A stretch of DNA of 33,933 bases from Pseudoalteromonas rubra (GTDB lineage: Bacteria > Pseudomonadota > Gammaproteobacteria > Enterobacterales > Alteromonadaceae): contig NZ_JXYA01000070.1 in assembly GCF_000967655.1 (NCBI RefSeq), forward strand, positions 1-33,933. The letters run 5' to 3'. The first letter of the stretch is position 1; the number at the start of each line of letters is the position of its first letter. A program made the translations under genes and the position numbers. Of the stretch, positions 8,369 through 17,413 are shown one piece after another. The notes under the pieces were generated by a model that was not told where the DNA came from, searched no databases, and saw only the letters and a list, made by a program, of their open reading frames with translations.

Positions 8369-9664
8369 TCAGTAGCGCTGCGTTAAGATTAATGTTACAC
8401 AAAAACGCTGCGCATCATGGGTGATATTCAGCTGCCAGCCTAACTCGTTGCACAGCCTGCGCGCCAGGTCCAGGCCCAGGCCATAACCAGAGGCATTATT
8501 TAACTCGTCCGGCATGTGCGTGTTTTGTGCATTATCCTCAGTGCTATGAGCATATTCACGGTTTTCAATCTCCAAAATATGTTGCGTCTGGGTCACTGAA
8601 ATTGCACCATGATGGGTGTGCTGAATAGCATTTCTCAGCAGGTTGCCAATCACAATGGTGGCGCCAGAGTGGGACAGCTCGCAGCGATAGTCGTCGGTAT
8701 GCATCGCAACATCAACCTGCTTGCCCTGTTTAAGGTAGGCCAGGTCCTGCATCAGTGCGTCTACTAGCTCAGCCAGTTTAACCGGTCTTAAATCCCGCAG
8801 TGGTTGCCCCTTGCGGCTTAGCCACAATAGGGTTTCGGTGAGTGCGACCATGGCCTGGCTAGCGTGGTCTATGCGCATCAGTGCTTTTTGGCCTTTGTCG
8901 TTGCGGGGGTCGTCCAGGCGGTGCAGCAGCTCTACGCTGCTGCGGATCACGGCGATGGGCGTGCGCAGTTCGTGGCTGGCGTAGCTGACAAACTCCTGCT
9001 CCCGGTCGAGGCTATGTTTGACCTGTTGCAGGCTTTGCTGGATAAGTTCCGCCAGTGTGGTCAGCTCGCGATACCTGAATACTGGTGGCGGCTCGTCGAG
9101 CGAGTGATGATCCAGCTCGGCGGCCCATGCATGCAGCTCTGCAACGGGCCGGGTCACGGTGCGCATCAGCATCACCAGGATCGCAGCAAACAGTGCAAGG
9201 GTGCCCAGCGCAAAGAGTATTCCCAATATTTCAGGCCCCTGAAACCAGGATTTAGGCGGTGTTTTTGGGGCGGTAAAATGGTGGGCCACAAAGCCGGACT
9301 GGCCATTGGGCGTTTCAAAAAACATCACAAAGCGGGCTTCGCTGGGCCTTGTCAGCATATTATCCCGGGTAACCAGTTTGTGTAATGTGTTGGTCTCTAT
9401 TTCCTGGCGGGTAAACGCCGCACGGATGGGCTCGGGTAAATCCTGCCACTGACTGGCCACCACAAAGTTGTGCGCCTGGATCGGATAACCGGGCTGCGGA
9501 TGGTGGGCCTGAGCCATATTCAGCATAGTGCCTTTCATCATGTCATCGAGCCCGGTAAAAAAACTGTTGGTCCAGAGCACTGATAGCAGACTGATCACCA
9601 AAGTGGCCAGCACCAGCAGGGCGGCAAGAATATAGCGGCGCAAGCTCATATGTATGGGGGCCAT
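8369..9664 (-). CDS. Two-component sensor histidine kinase
   Basis: 431 residues. Two membrane segments near 10-31 and 145-168 enclose a periplasmic sensor of about 110 residues. A HAMP-like linker follows (TVTRPVAELHAWAAELD), then the dimerisation domain with phospho-accepting His231 in SHELRTP. The N box GNLLRNAIQH has its Asn near 345, and a glycine-rich lid GYGLGLDLARRL comes late; the region between is short, and the usual DxGxG motif is not clear. The ATG overlaps the response regulator stop by one base (TAATG) and has GAGGAG upstream, so the two are translated together. It is the last gene of the efflux operon and should tune pump expression to an envelope signal. Confidence 0.92.
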   Translation of the reverse strand: MAPIHMSLRRYILAALLVLATLVISLLSVLWTNSFFTGLDDMMKGTMLNMAQAHHPQPGYPIQAHNFVVASQWQDLPEPIRAAFTRQEIETNTLHKLVTRDNMLTRPSEARFVMFFETPNGQSGFVAHHFTAPKTPPKSWFQGPEILGILFALGTLALFAAILVMLMRTVTRPVAELHAWAAELDHHSLDEPPPVFRYRELTTLAELIQQSLQQVKHSLDREQEFVSYASHELRTPIAVIRSSVELLHRLDDPRNDKGQKALMRIDHASQAMVALTETLLWLSRKGQPLRDLRPVKLAELVDALMQDLAYLKQGKQVDVAMHTDDYRCELSHSGATIVIGNLLRNAIQHTHHGAISVTQTQHILEIENREYAHSTEDNAQNTHMPDELNNASGYGLGLDLARRLCNELGWQLNITHDAQRFCVTLILTQRY

Positions 9665-10353
9665 TAAACTTTCTCCTCATGGCAATGCAGCTTAAAGCCC
9701 TGTCTGGGAATGGCGTCGAGGGTGATATGGGCTGTGCATGCCGCCAGCGCTTTGCGCAGGTGGTGAATATGCACTTTAAGTGCGTTGCTGTCGGGCTGTT
9801 CATCGCCCCAGATAGCCTGTAACAGTACTTGTCTGGTAACCAGGTTAGGGTGAGCGCGCAGCAGGGTTTCGAGTATTACCATGCCGGTTGGGCTGAGTTT
9901 CAGTCGGCTGCCATGATACGTGGCGTCACGGCCATCTATATCCAGGCATAACCCGGCCAGCTCCAGCCGTTTTATTTCGCCGCTTTTGCGTTTGGCCAGG
10001 GTTTTTACCCTGACCACCAGCTCCATCATGGCAAAGGGTTTGACCAGGTAATCGTCGCAGCCGGTGGCAAAACCGGCCAGTTTGTCTTCGAGCTGATCTC
10101 TCGCGGTGAGCATGATCACTGAGGTATCGTCGCCTTCGTCGCGCAGTGCCTGACAGATCTGCAGGCCATCCATACGCGGCAGATTCAAATCCAGAATGAT
10201 CACCTGATAGTGATTATCGCGGATCAGGTTAAGCGCGGCGACCCCGTTGGCTGCGTGGTCGCAGATGATGTTTTCCAGCTCAAAGTAATCAATGATGTTA
10301 CCGGCCAGTGCCAGGTCATCCTCAACTAAAATGACGTTGATCATGGGGGACAT
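9664..10353 (-). CDS. OmpR-family response regulator
   Basis: About 229 residues. The receiver domain shows the acidic pair at 11-13 (EDD), phospho-acceptor Asp55 in ILDLNLPRMDG, Thr83 and Lys105 (LVKPF). The C-terminal winged helix ends KVHIHHLRKAL then IPRQGFKL, typical of OmpR/PhoB. The start is either ATG at 10353 or the ATG at 10344 (MINVILVEDD). Both lie inside the end of the RND gene, so translation is coupled. It probably regulates its own operon through the tandem boxes upstream of the membrane fusion protein gene. Confidence 0.93.
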   Translation of the reverse strand: MSPMINVILVEDDLALAGNIIDYFELENIICDHAANGVAALNLIRDNHYQVIILDLNLPRMDGLQICQALRDEGDDTSVIMLTARDQLEDKLAGFATGCDDYLVKPFAMMELVVRVKTLAKRKSGEIKRLELAGLCLDIDGRDATYHGSRLKLSPTGMVILETLLRAHPNLVTRQVLLQAIWGDEQPDSNALKVHIHHLRKALAACTAHITLDAIPRQGFKLHCHEEKV

Positions 10354-13300
10354 GCTCCGTACGGGTGGGGCTGAATCGGCTCATCAGGTTAGCAATATCG
10401 TGGCTGATCAGCAGTAACACAGGAATTAAAAACAAGGTGATGGCAGTGGCAAACAAGATGCCATAGCCCAGCGATGCCGCAGCGGGGATCAGAAACTGTG
10501 CCTGCTGAGAGGTTTCGCCTAAAATAGGATACAGCCCGGCAAAGGTGGTCAGTGACGTCAGCAGTATTGCGCGCAGGCGACCCGTGCAGGCTTCAAGTAG
10601 CGCATTTTGCATGGTTTTCCCCTCATTGCGATAGCGATTTAACTGGCTGACCAGCAGCAGGCTGTCGTTGATCACCACGCCACTGAGCGCCAGTATGCCA
10701 TTTAAGGATAGAATACTGAGCGTTAAACCTAAGCCCCAGTGTCCTAAAATCGCGCCCACGAAGCCAAACGGGATCACCGACATGATGATCAGCGGCTGCC
10801 AGTAGGATTTCAGAGGGATAGCCAGCAGCGCATAGATGGCCAGCAGCGCCAGCAGGTAAGCCGAGCTCATGGAGTCGGTGGCTTCTTTTTGGTGCTCGGC
10901 TTCTCCGGCAAAGTGCAGCGCCAGATCCGGGTACTGCGCACGTAGCTCTGGGACCACACTTTGTTCCAGTTGGGCCACCAATTCCGTGGGGGTCAGCTGG
11001 GTTTTATTCACCGCAGCGGACACGGTGACCGCTCTGACGCCGTTGATACGGGTAATGGACTGCACTTCGCTGGTGTAGATTACGTTAGCAACGTTGCCCA
11101 GCGGCACGGTTCGCCCGTCCGGGGCACGCACCCGGGCTGCAAGCACATCCCCTTGTTCGCTGCGCTCATCCAGCGGGTAGCGAACCCTTACTTTCACTTC
11201 ATCTTTGTTGCGCATATAGCGTTGTACCACTTCTCCGCCAAAGGCTTGCAACAGCTGGCGTGCCAGTAGCTGGGTAGTAAAGCCGCGCATTTCGCCTTCT
11301 TCGGTGACTTCAAAGCGCATCGTCGCTTCGCCCGGTGCCAGCGAGCTGTCGATGCTGTGTACACCACTGATATCGCGCAGCGCCTGTTGCAAGGTCGCTT
11401 CGGCGGCCTCTAACGTTTCGTCGCTGGTACTTTTTAGCTCCACCTTAAAGTTGGACACGCGCGCCAGTTGCGCCTGAATGTGCAAGGTTTTACTGGCCTC
11501 CGGGGTGCCTGCGATGGCGCGCCAGCGCTTCGCCAGTTCGCTCAGTGCATAGGGCTGGGTGCCGGCCAGCTCCACATTGAGTGTGCCGCTCTGATCGCCC
11601 GTGGCACTGACCGACACGCTGGCGATGTGGCTGATGTTTTGCTCGTCCAGCAACTGCTGCTCGGCCTGATATAGCTGGGCCTCGAGCTGATCCAGGTTAC
11701 GGGCAGTCTGGCCAAAACTGGCGTCGTTATAAAGTGTCATGGTGGCGGTGATGGTATCGGCTGGCAGTCCGGGGAAAAAGCCCACTCTGACCATGCCCTG
11801 GGTGATCAGGCTGATGGCCAGAAAAAACAGTGCAACAAAGCCCATCAGTGCGGCGTAGCGAAAGTGCATCACGCGCTCCAGTGCGGGCTTGTACAGGCGC
11901 AGATTAAAGCCGGTCAGTAGACCGTCTGCCTTTTGTTGCACGCGATGCCACAGCATCGCGATGCGGTTTGGTTGTTGCTGGGTTTTTTGTCGGGTGCGAA
12001 TGTGCGCCAGATGCGCCGGTAAGATCAGTTTAGACTCCACCACCGACAGCAATAAACATAAGGTAACTACAGTACCAAACTGCGCATACAAGACGCCCAG
12101 CCCGCCCGAAATATTGGCCAGTGCCGCAAAGGCCGCAACGGTTGTTAATACGCCAAACAGAGTAGGGACTGCGACCAGGTGGGTGCCTTTGATGGTGTTG
12201 CTGAGGGTGTCGCCAAAGCGTTTTCGGGTGGTGTAAATACTTTCACCCACTACCACGGCGTCGTCTACGACTATGCCCAGCGCCATAATAAAGCCAAAGG
12301 TGGTCATTTCGTTGAGGGTCATGCCCGTGTAGGGCTCAGTCATAAAATACAGGCTGCCAAAGAACACAAAAGGCAGGCCCGCAGCAACCCAGAAAGCCAC
12401 TTTCAGGTTTAAAAATAGCGCCAGAACCATAAACACCAGGGCAATACCGCTCAATGCGTTCAGGCTTAGCAGGCTCAGGCGCTCGGTGATCAGTTTAGAA
12501 TTGTCGTACCAGGTGATAAGCGAGGCGCCTTCAGGCAGCTTGCTTTGCCATTTGGCCACCACGGCTTTGGCCTGTGCCACGCTTTTACTCATGTCGCCGT
12601 ATTCATCCATCACTATGGTAATGCCATAGGTGGGATGACCGTTAAACCGGGCCAGATGAAAGCTGTCATCGGCAAAGGTGTCTTGTAATGTGGCAACGTC
12701 ACTGAGTCGAATGCTTTTGCCCGCAGCGGTGGTCGCGACCACAATCGAGGCAAAGTCGCTGGCATAAAGCGCCTGCTCGGCAGCTTTGAGGCGCAGTACC
12801 TTATCCGGGTTACGCAGGCTTGTGGTCAGTGCCGTGCCGGAGTACTGATTAATGGCCTCGGCCACGTCGCTGAAACTGAGCTGATAGGCTTGCAGGCGTG
12901 CCTCGTCGATTTCAATGGCCACCAGCGGATCGCGGTGATCGTTTTGGTTGAGTGTGGCGATATTGGGCTGAGCCAGTAGGTCGTCGGCAAGCTGGCTGCC
13001 CAGGGTTTGCAGTGTCTGAGTCGATAGCTCGCCAAACAGCTGCACCCGGATCACTTCCTGCTCTCGTTGGGCCGTGGTGATCACGGGTTTCTCGGCGTCT
13101 TCTGGCAGGTTGTAGATGGCATCAACCTGGTTTTTTATGTCTCTTTGTAAGGTATCCAGGTCATGTTGCGAGGTTTTTTCTACCAGTACCTGCACACTGC
13201 TGGCGCTGGCCGTGGTGGTAACGCGTTTGATCCCTTTGACGGATTCCAGGGCATTTTCTATGGCGATTGCAATGCCTTGCTCAGCCTGGGCGGCACTGCC

Positions 13301-13471
13301 GCTGGGATAGGCCACGCTGATCTGTACCGTGTCCGGGTCTTGTTGCGGAAAGCCTTCTTTGCGCAGACTACCGGCGCTGCTTAGCCCCAGCAGGATCACC
13401 GCCAGCATAAGCAGGTTGGCCGCAACCGGGTTTTTGGCAAACCAGGCAATGATTGAAAAGCGTTCAGTCAT
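10322..13471 (-). CDS. RND efflux pump, inner-membrane permease (HAE-1/AcrB-like)
   Basis: 1049 residues, the normal length of AcrB-type pumps. The N-terminal membrane helix (FAKNPVAANLLMLAVILLGL), two large periplasmic loops and two blocks of membrane helices are visible. GIVVDDAVVVGE in the fourth helix carries the Asp pair used for proton coupling. It exports drugs, bile salts, solvents or lipids together with the fusion protein encoded next to it. It overlaps that gene by 8 bases and the response regulator gene by about 30. An outer-membrane factor gene is absent from the operon, so a TolC encoded elsewhere is presumably used. Confidence 0.95.
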   Translation of the reverse strand: MTERFSIIAWFAKNPVAANLLMLAVILLGLSSAGSLRKEGFPQQDPDTVQISVAYPSGSAAQAEQGIAIAIENALESVKGIKRVTTTASASSVQVLVEKTSQHDLDTLQRDIKNQVDAIYNLPEDAEKPVITTAQREQEVIRVQLFGELSTQTLQTLGSQLADDLLAQPNIATLNQNDHRDPLVAIEIDEARLQAYQLSFSDVAEAINQYSGTALTTSLRNPDKVLRLKAAEQALYASDFASIVVATTAAGKSIRLSDVATLQDTFADDSFHLARFNGHPTYGITIVMDEYGDMSKSVAQAKAVVAKWQSKLPEGASLITWYDNSKLITERLSLLSLNALSGIALVFMVLALFLNLKVAFWVAAGLPFVFFGSLYFMTEPYTGMTLNEMTTFGFIMALGIVVDDAVVVGESIYTTRKRFGDTLSNTIKGTHLVAVPTLFGVLTTVAAFAALANISGGLGVLYAQFGTVVTLCLLLSVVESKLILPAHLAHIRTRQKTQQQPNRIAMLWHRVQQKADGLLTGFNLRLYKPALERVMHFRYAALMGFVALFFLAISLITQGMVRVGFFPGLPADTITATMTLYNDASFGQTARNLDQLEAQLYQAEQQLLDEQNISHIASVSVSATGDQSGTLNVELAGTQPYALSELAKRWRAIAGTPEASKTLHIQAQLARVSNFKVELKSTSDETLEAAEATLQQALRDISGVHSIDSSLAPGEATMRFEVTEEGEMRGFTTQLLARQLLQAFGGEVVQRYMRNKDEVKVRVRYPLDERSEQGDVLAARVRAPDGRTVPLGNVANVIYTSEVQSITRINGVRAVTVSAAVNKTQLTPTELVAQLEQSVVPELRAQYPDLALHFAGEAEHQKEATDSMSSAYLLALLAIYALLAIPLKSYWQPLIIMSVIPFGFVGAILGHWGLGLTLSILSLNGILALSGVVINDSLLLVSQLNRYRNEGKTMQNALLEACTGRLRAILLTSLTTFAGLYPILGETSQQAQFLIPAAASLGYGILFATAITLFLIPVLLLISHDIANLMSRFSPTRTEHVPHDQRHFS

Positions 13472-14660
13472 GGGCGCGCTCCTCTGTCACTGGGGTGACC
13501 TTCATGCCGTCGAGGTAGGCGCTGAGCGGGCGCAGCACGATATTGGCCTGGTGCATGCCTTTGCGGGCCTTAATATAAACGGCGCCGTGCTGGCGAAACT
13601 GGATCTGCGGGGTAAAGTGCGCCAGACGATTTTCGCTATCGACATACCAGATATGATTTTGCTGCGACAAGGCTGACGCGGGAATGCGCCACAGGTCGTT
13701 TTGCTCCACGCCCTCAATGTGCACCTCCACATAGCTACCAAAGTACAGCGGTTGAGCCTGATCTAAGGGGTTGTCTACGCTGACAATGGCCAGGCGCTGG
13801 CGCGACTGAGGGTCAATATGCTGGCTCAGACGCGTCACTTGGCCATGCCATTGTGTGTCTGCGGTATCGCTTGTGGCATCGTTGAGCGTAACCGACCAGC
13901 CATCGGGCATCGCCTGAGTGGGCAGGTGCTGCCATTGCTCGGCGCTGAGTTCAACGGATACTTCGGCCTGCGCTGTGCTGTAAAGTGTGGCAATGGGGCT
14001 GCCCGGTTGGACATAACTGCCAGGCTGTACCGAGCGCGTGATTATGGTGGCATCAAAGGGCAGAGTAAACTGGCTGGCAGCCAGGTTGTATCGGGCACTC
14101 TCTAGTTCCGCTTTCGCTAAACTTAGCTGCGTGGCCACCACGTCTTGCTGTGGAGCACGTAAAGAAGACAAGATCCCATTACTGTCGGTGCTAGCCAGCT
14201 GGCGCCACTGCGCCTTGTTTGGCGAGGTCTGTAGCTTTTCTTCTTCAGCATCCAATTTGGCTTGTGCCAGTGATACTTCAGCACTGGCCAGCGCCTGTTG
14301 CAACTGGGTGTCGTCTACGCGTGCTAGTACGGCCCCAGCCGACAAGCGTGCCCCTTGCTTAAAGTCTGGATGGAGCTGAGTCACCCGGCCGCCCACTTCG
14401 CTACTGAGCGTCAGTGCGTGAGTGGCCTTGACTGTGCCATGCGCGGTAATGACCCGAGTGTAACTGGCCGCCTGCACCGGGGTGACCGTGACCTGAGGCA
14501 GGCTCAGGGCTGCGCTCGTTTGTTGGCGTTGCTCAGAGCCAGGCTGAGGCTGGGCCTGTGCTTCGGCACCACCCATAGAAGGAATAGCAAAGACAATGGC
14601 AGCACACAGGCCACAAAAAGCCAGCTGGGTAATGAGTAAACGGTTGTTGAGTAACGTCAT
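13464..14660 (-). CDS. RND efflux pump periplasmic adaptor (membrane fusion protein)
   Basis: 398 residues. An N-terminal hydrophobic segment (about 9-27) anchors or exports the protein. The lipoyl half LSSEVGGRVTQLHPDFKQGARLSAGAVLARVDD near 84-116 is followed by a coiled-coil hairpin rich in Ala, Gln and Glu. The second lipoyl half is FTLPFDATIITRSVQPGSYV, and beta-barrel and membrane-proximal domains follow. It bridges the RND permease to an outer-membrane channel. It is the first gene of the operon, with a weak AGAG before the ATG at 14660. Confidence 0.93.
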   Translation of the reverse strand: MTLLNNRLLITQLAFCGLCAAIVFAIPSMGGAEAQAQPQPGSEQRQQTSAALSLPQVTVTPVQAASYTRVITAHGTVKATHALTLSSEVGGRVTQLHPDFKQGARLSAGAVLARVDDTQLQQALASAEVSLAQAKLDAEEEKLQTSPNKAQWRQLASTDSNGILSSLRAPQQDVVATQLSLAKAELESARYNLAASQFTLPFDATIITRSVQPGSYVQPGSPIATLYSTAQAEVSVELSAEQWQHLPTQAMPDGWSVTLNDATSDTADTQWHGQVTRLSQHIDPQSRQRLAIVSVDNPLDQAQPLYFGSYVEVHIEGVEQNDLWRIPASALSQQNHIWYVDSENRLAHFTPQIQFRQHGAVYIKARKGMHQANIVLRPLSAYLDGMKVTPVTEERAHD

Positions 14661-14727
14661 GATGAATTCTCTGAATAAGCACTTGGGTTTGCCCGCCGAC
14701 TTTTGATGCGGGCAAAAAGTAACCGCC

Positions 14728-14762
14728 AGTCTAAAGAGTGTACGGTTAAAGGCGGGTTAAAG
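14728..14762 (-). promoter_or_regulatory. Tandem response-regulator-like boxes and -10 of the efflux operon
   Basis: On the minus strand, CTTTAACCC then CTTTAACCG occur as direct repeats spaced exactly 11 bases apart (14762-14743). About ten bases further on lies TAGACT (14733-14728), a fair -10 match, with no separate -35. Tandem repeats of 11-base period ending near that distance from the -10 are the arrangement used by PhoB/OmpR-family activators. Further CGGTTAC (14770-14776) and GTAACCG (14719-14725) copies flank it. Confidence 0.55.
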
Positions 14763-14808
14763 AGATTGTCGGTTACTGCAAGTCTTTGATTAGACTGTGA
14801 AGAAGAAA

Positions 14809-14836
14809 AAAGCCGCAGGGTGTTTTCTGCGGCTTT
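14809..14836 (-). terminator. Rho-independent terminator of the CCP/MauG gene
   Basis: AAAGCCGCAG at 14809-14818 pairs with CTGCGGCTTT at 14827-14836 around an 8-base loop. The A-rich stretch to the left (14801-14811) gives a T-run for minus-strand transcripts arriving from the gene ending at 14890. A second small inverted repeat, GATATCA/TGATATC, lies just upstream in that transcript. Confidence 0.85.
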
Positions 14837-14889
14837 GGGGGTTGATATCACGGTTTCTGATATCGTGTGGGCAAAACAGAGCGAGGACG

Positions 14890-17160
14890 CTAGTTTGGCT
14901 TGCGGTTCTGATTATGATCTTTTGGGTGGTCAGGACGAATGAGGTCGGCCTGAATACTCACGCCCTCATTCTGGCCATCACCTGAGAGCAAAAAGTAATA
15001 CCAGCCGGGGGTTGCGCCGTCGATGCGCAGAAACTCAGTGTTATCTGCTGAGCGTGAGGCAAAGGTATACATGCTGGTGCTGGGCCAGAAGTTGCTAACA
15101 AACAGGTCGCTGTTGCCAGCGCCGTGTCGGGTGCGAATTTCCAGCGTGCTACCCGGCTCAGTCACTTTGATAAAAAAGTAACTATCACCAGGCGCAGCAC
15201 ATTGGGCGCGGCCAGGCATAAGCTCAGCATAGCCACTGGGCAGGCCCTGCTCACAGGCATTGACGATATCGCGGGGTTGCTCACCGGGCTCACGCAGGGC
15301 GCTGTCGATACCCGCCGCAATTGTCAATCCTTCATAGCCCTGCGGATCCAACACAGAAACAAAGTGGCGGCCACGATTGACGGTCACTTTCAGCACCTGC
15401 TCGGTGCCTGTGCCGCGCGATATTGCCTGAGCATTCGCCGTACTGGCCCATTGGTCGGGGTTGTAAAACAGGCGAGGGCGCCCTGCGCCACCACGGCTGC
15501 TGAAGTACAAGGTGGTGCTATCCTGTGCGACATCCACATAAAAATAATGGGCTTTGCCCGAAATACACTCACCCTGCGCCAGCAACAAGCGGCTGCCAGT
15601 TACCGCCGTGTCGCCCTGACGGCAGTCTGCGGGCAGATACAAGGGCACACCCTGATAGTTTTTGGCAAACAGTTGCAGACCATCCGGATCGCCTTCCTGT
15701 GGTTGCGGCAGCCAGGCCATGAGGCACTCAGCTTGCTTTACACATGGATCGGTCAGGGCCTTCATAAAGTTGACCAGATCCGCTTTTTCTTGAGTGCTCA
15801 GCTCCAGCTTACGCAGTACCGGGGCACCGTCGGCAATTTCATCGTCGATGATTTTAGCGGCGGCATCGGTGTGCTGGCGGGTATCGGGGAACAAGTCGAC
15901 ACAGTTTTCTATGTCTTTGAATTGGGGCTGTCTGCACCAGCCCTGGTTGTCTATGTAGTCATCTAATACCGCATGGTAATCATCGTAATGCTCGACCACT
16001 TCCTCCAGCGTATCGTAGCTGCCCGCATGCCCATAGGGGCCAGTGACCTCGACGTTCAGCAGGGTTGTGGAGCGAAAGCTGTAGATATCATCCAGGCTCT
16101 GGTTACGCAGCATACGGCCGCGATCATTGCTTTCATCGCCAGGCTCACCGATCCCCGGCCCAATTTGTGGAAAAGCCAGACGGTGGTGGTTGGTGCCTTT
16201 GGTCTGACTAAAGCTGTCGGTATTGTGACAGCCAATGCACTGGGTGGGCAAGAAATCAGGCTCGCTACCTCCATCTGATGGTGGAGGGGGCATGTAAAGA
16301 TACAGGTAGGCCCCGCGTTTTTCGGATTCACTCAGCGCGTTTTTATCGCCCTGAACGTAGCGGTTCCAGGGGTTGTCGGTAAAGTTCATCGACTGCTGAT
16401 AGGCCGCCAGTGCACGGGTGATATTATCAAAAGTAATGATTTCTTCGGCGCTTTTATCGCCATAGACCGCGGCAAAATAGTCCCGCCACTGGTTGCGAAA
16501 CAGCTCACCCTGGGCGCTGCCATAGTTGCCGATACGCGCTGCCAGATGGGCCCTGACCGCTTCATTGGGCGCGCCTTTCATAAATTCAAAGCCCTGCATC
16601 TCAGAGGGGGTAACGACCGGAAAGCGCGCTTGCGCTGCTAACAAAGAGTCACCCGCATTGGGATCGGCTTCACCATGAGGCACATCCGGCGTGCTTATTC
16701 CCTGCTCGGGGTTCAGCCAGTCGAGAAACTCCACTCGGGCATCACGAAACAAACTGCGTTTATGCACCCAGGCATTGAAAATACTGGGTGAGTTACGTGG
16801 CACATAAAATTGCCCTGTGGTGGTTTTACGGCCCGGCCCGAGTACATCCGGGTCTTGCGCAAGTGTGCCCACGGGCAGGGAGAGGCCATCACCGCCGCCC
16901 AGGTAGGGATGATGACAGCTGGCGCAGGCGACTTGCTTATCGCCACTGAGCGCTTTGCTAAAAAACAGCAGCTTACCCAGTTTGACTTCAGGGTCATCGA
17001 CGCCGGGTAAGTCAAAGCCGTTATCGGGTTTGCCTGTCAGGCCATGCTGAGCAATGAGCTCAGTGAGTGCCTGATCTAAGTCATCAGGGATGGGCAGCGC
17101 GTGTGCGTTAAACGCGCTGCCCAGCAAAAGTGCAACAGCACCAGTTTTAACCTTTCTCAT
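14890..17160 (-). CDS. Secreted di-heme CCP/MauG-like protein with PPC-like C-terminal domains
   Basis: 756 residues with a signal peptide cleaved after NAHA (about residue 21). Two heme sites are visible: CASCH at 79-83 and CIGCH at 308-312, the spacing of bacterial cytochrome c peroxidase/MauG proteins. LGKLLFFSKALS before the first heme and TTLLNVEVTGPYGHAGSYDTLEEVV after the second fit the family. After about residue 500 come two similar beta-rich units, each with a paired-cysteine start, a YFYVDV or YFFIKV strand and a Gly-rich turn. These look like PPC (pre-peptidase C-terminal) domains, a secretion-linked fusion that more than doubles the usual length. AGGA precedes the ATG. It may be an oxidase or peroxidase acting in the periplasm or outside; the substrate is unknown. 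Confidence 0.9.
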   Translation of the reverse strand: MRKVKTGAVALLLGSAFNAHALPIPDDLDQALTELIAQHGLTGKPDNGFDLPGVDDPEVKLGKLLFFSKALSGDKQVACASCHHPYLGGGDGLSLPVGTLAQDPDVLGPGRKTTTGQFYVPRNSPSIFNAWVHKRSLFRDARVEFLDWLNPEQGISTPDVPHGEADPNAGDSLLAAQARFPVVTPSEMQGFEFMKGAPNEAVRAHLAARIGNYGSAQGELFRNQWRDYFAAVYGDKSAEEIITFDNITRALAAYQQSMNFTDNPWNRYVQGDKNALSESEKRGAYLYLYMPPPPSDGGSEPDFLPTQCIGCHNTDSFSQTKGTNHHRLAFPQIGPGIGEPGDESNDRGRMLRNQSLDDIYSFRSTTLLNVEVTGPYGHAGSYDTLEEVVEHYDDYHAVLDDYIDNQGWCRQPQFKDIENCVDLFPDTRQHTDAAAKIIDDEIADGAPVLRKLELSTQEKADLVNFMKALTDPCVKQAECLMAWLPQPQEGDPDGLQLFAKNYQGVPLYLPADCRQGDTAVTGSRLLLAQGECISGKAHYFYVDVAQDSTTLYFSSRGGAGRPRLFYNPDQWASTANAQAISRGTGTEQVLKVTVNRGRHFVSVLDPQGYEGLTIAAGIDSALREPGEQPRDIVNACEQGLPSGYAELMPGRAQCAAPGDSYFFIKVTEPGSTLEIRTRHGAGNSDLFVSNFWPSTSMYTFASRSADNTEFLRIDGATPGWYYFLLSGDGQNEGVSIQADLIRPDHPKDHNQNRKPN

Positions 17161-17169
17161 GTTGATCTT

Positions 17170-17413
17170 CCTTTCACTACAGTTGCTTATTTGTGCGGAC
17201 GAAGCCGGATCAAAGATTAAGCTAACGTTTGTTAGGTTAAATAAAGGTTAAAGCCTGCTTGGGTGTAAATGCTCTCAATTGGATAATAATGCGTACCGGA
17301 AAGTGGACTAATCAAAACATGAGCTATTTGTGTAGGCGTTTTTTACGAGCAATTATTTATAATACAGGCCTTTGTGGGGGAATATTTCTTATGTTAGGGC
17401 TTTTGTGACTATA
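17170..17413. repeat. Direct repeat copy A of a conserved non-coding element
   Basis: This stretch matches 28785-29034 in the same orientation. Over 17191-17293 against 28806-28908 the match is ungapped, with 85 of 103 bases identical by hand count; the first 40 bases differ at only 3. A 19-base identical block (17311-17329) follows, and similarity continues to about 17413 with small gaps. The left edge coincides with the ribosome site of the CCP/MauG gene, and the right part overlaps the last codons of the ligase-like gene. Confidence 0.9.

Noticed and set aside
11000..13400. Several long plus-strand frames across the RND and fusion protein genes
   Set aside because: They are antisense shadows of strongly coding, GC-rich sequence and lack ribosome sites and family resemblance.
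17100..17115. GCGTTAAAC, identical to the attC end at 717-725
   Set aside because: It lies inside the signal-peptide coding part of the CCP/MauG gene and has no partner boxes.
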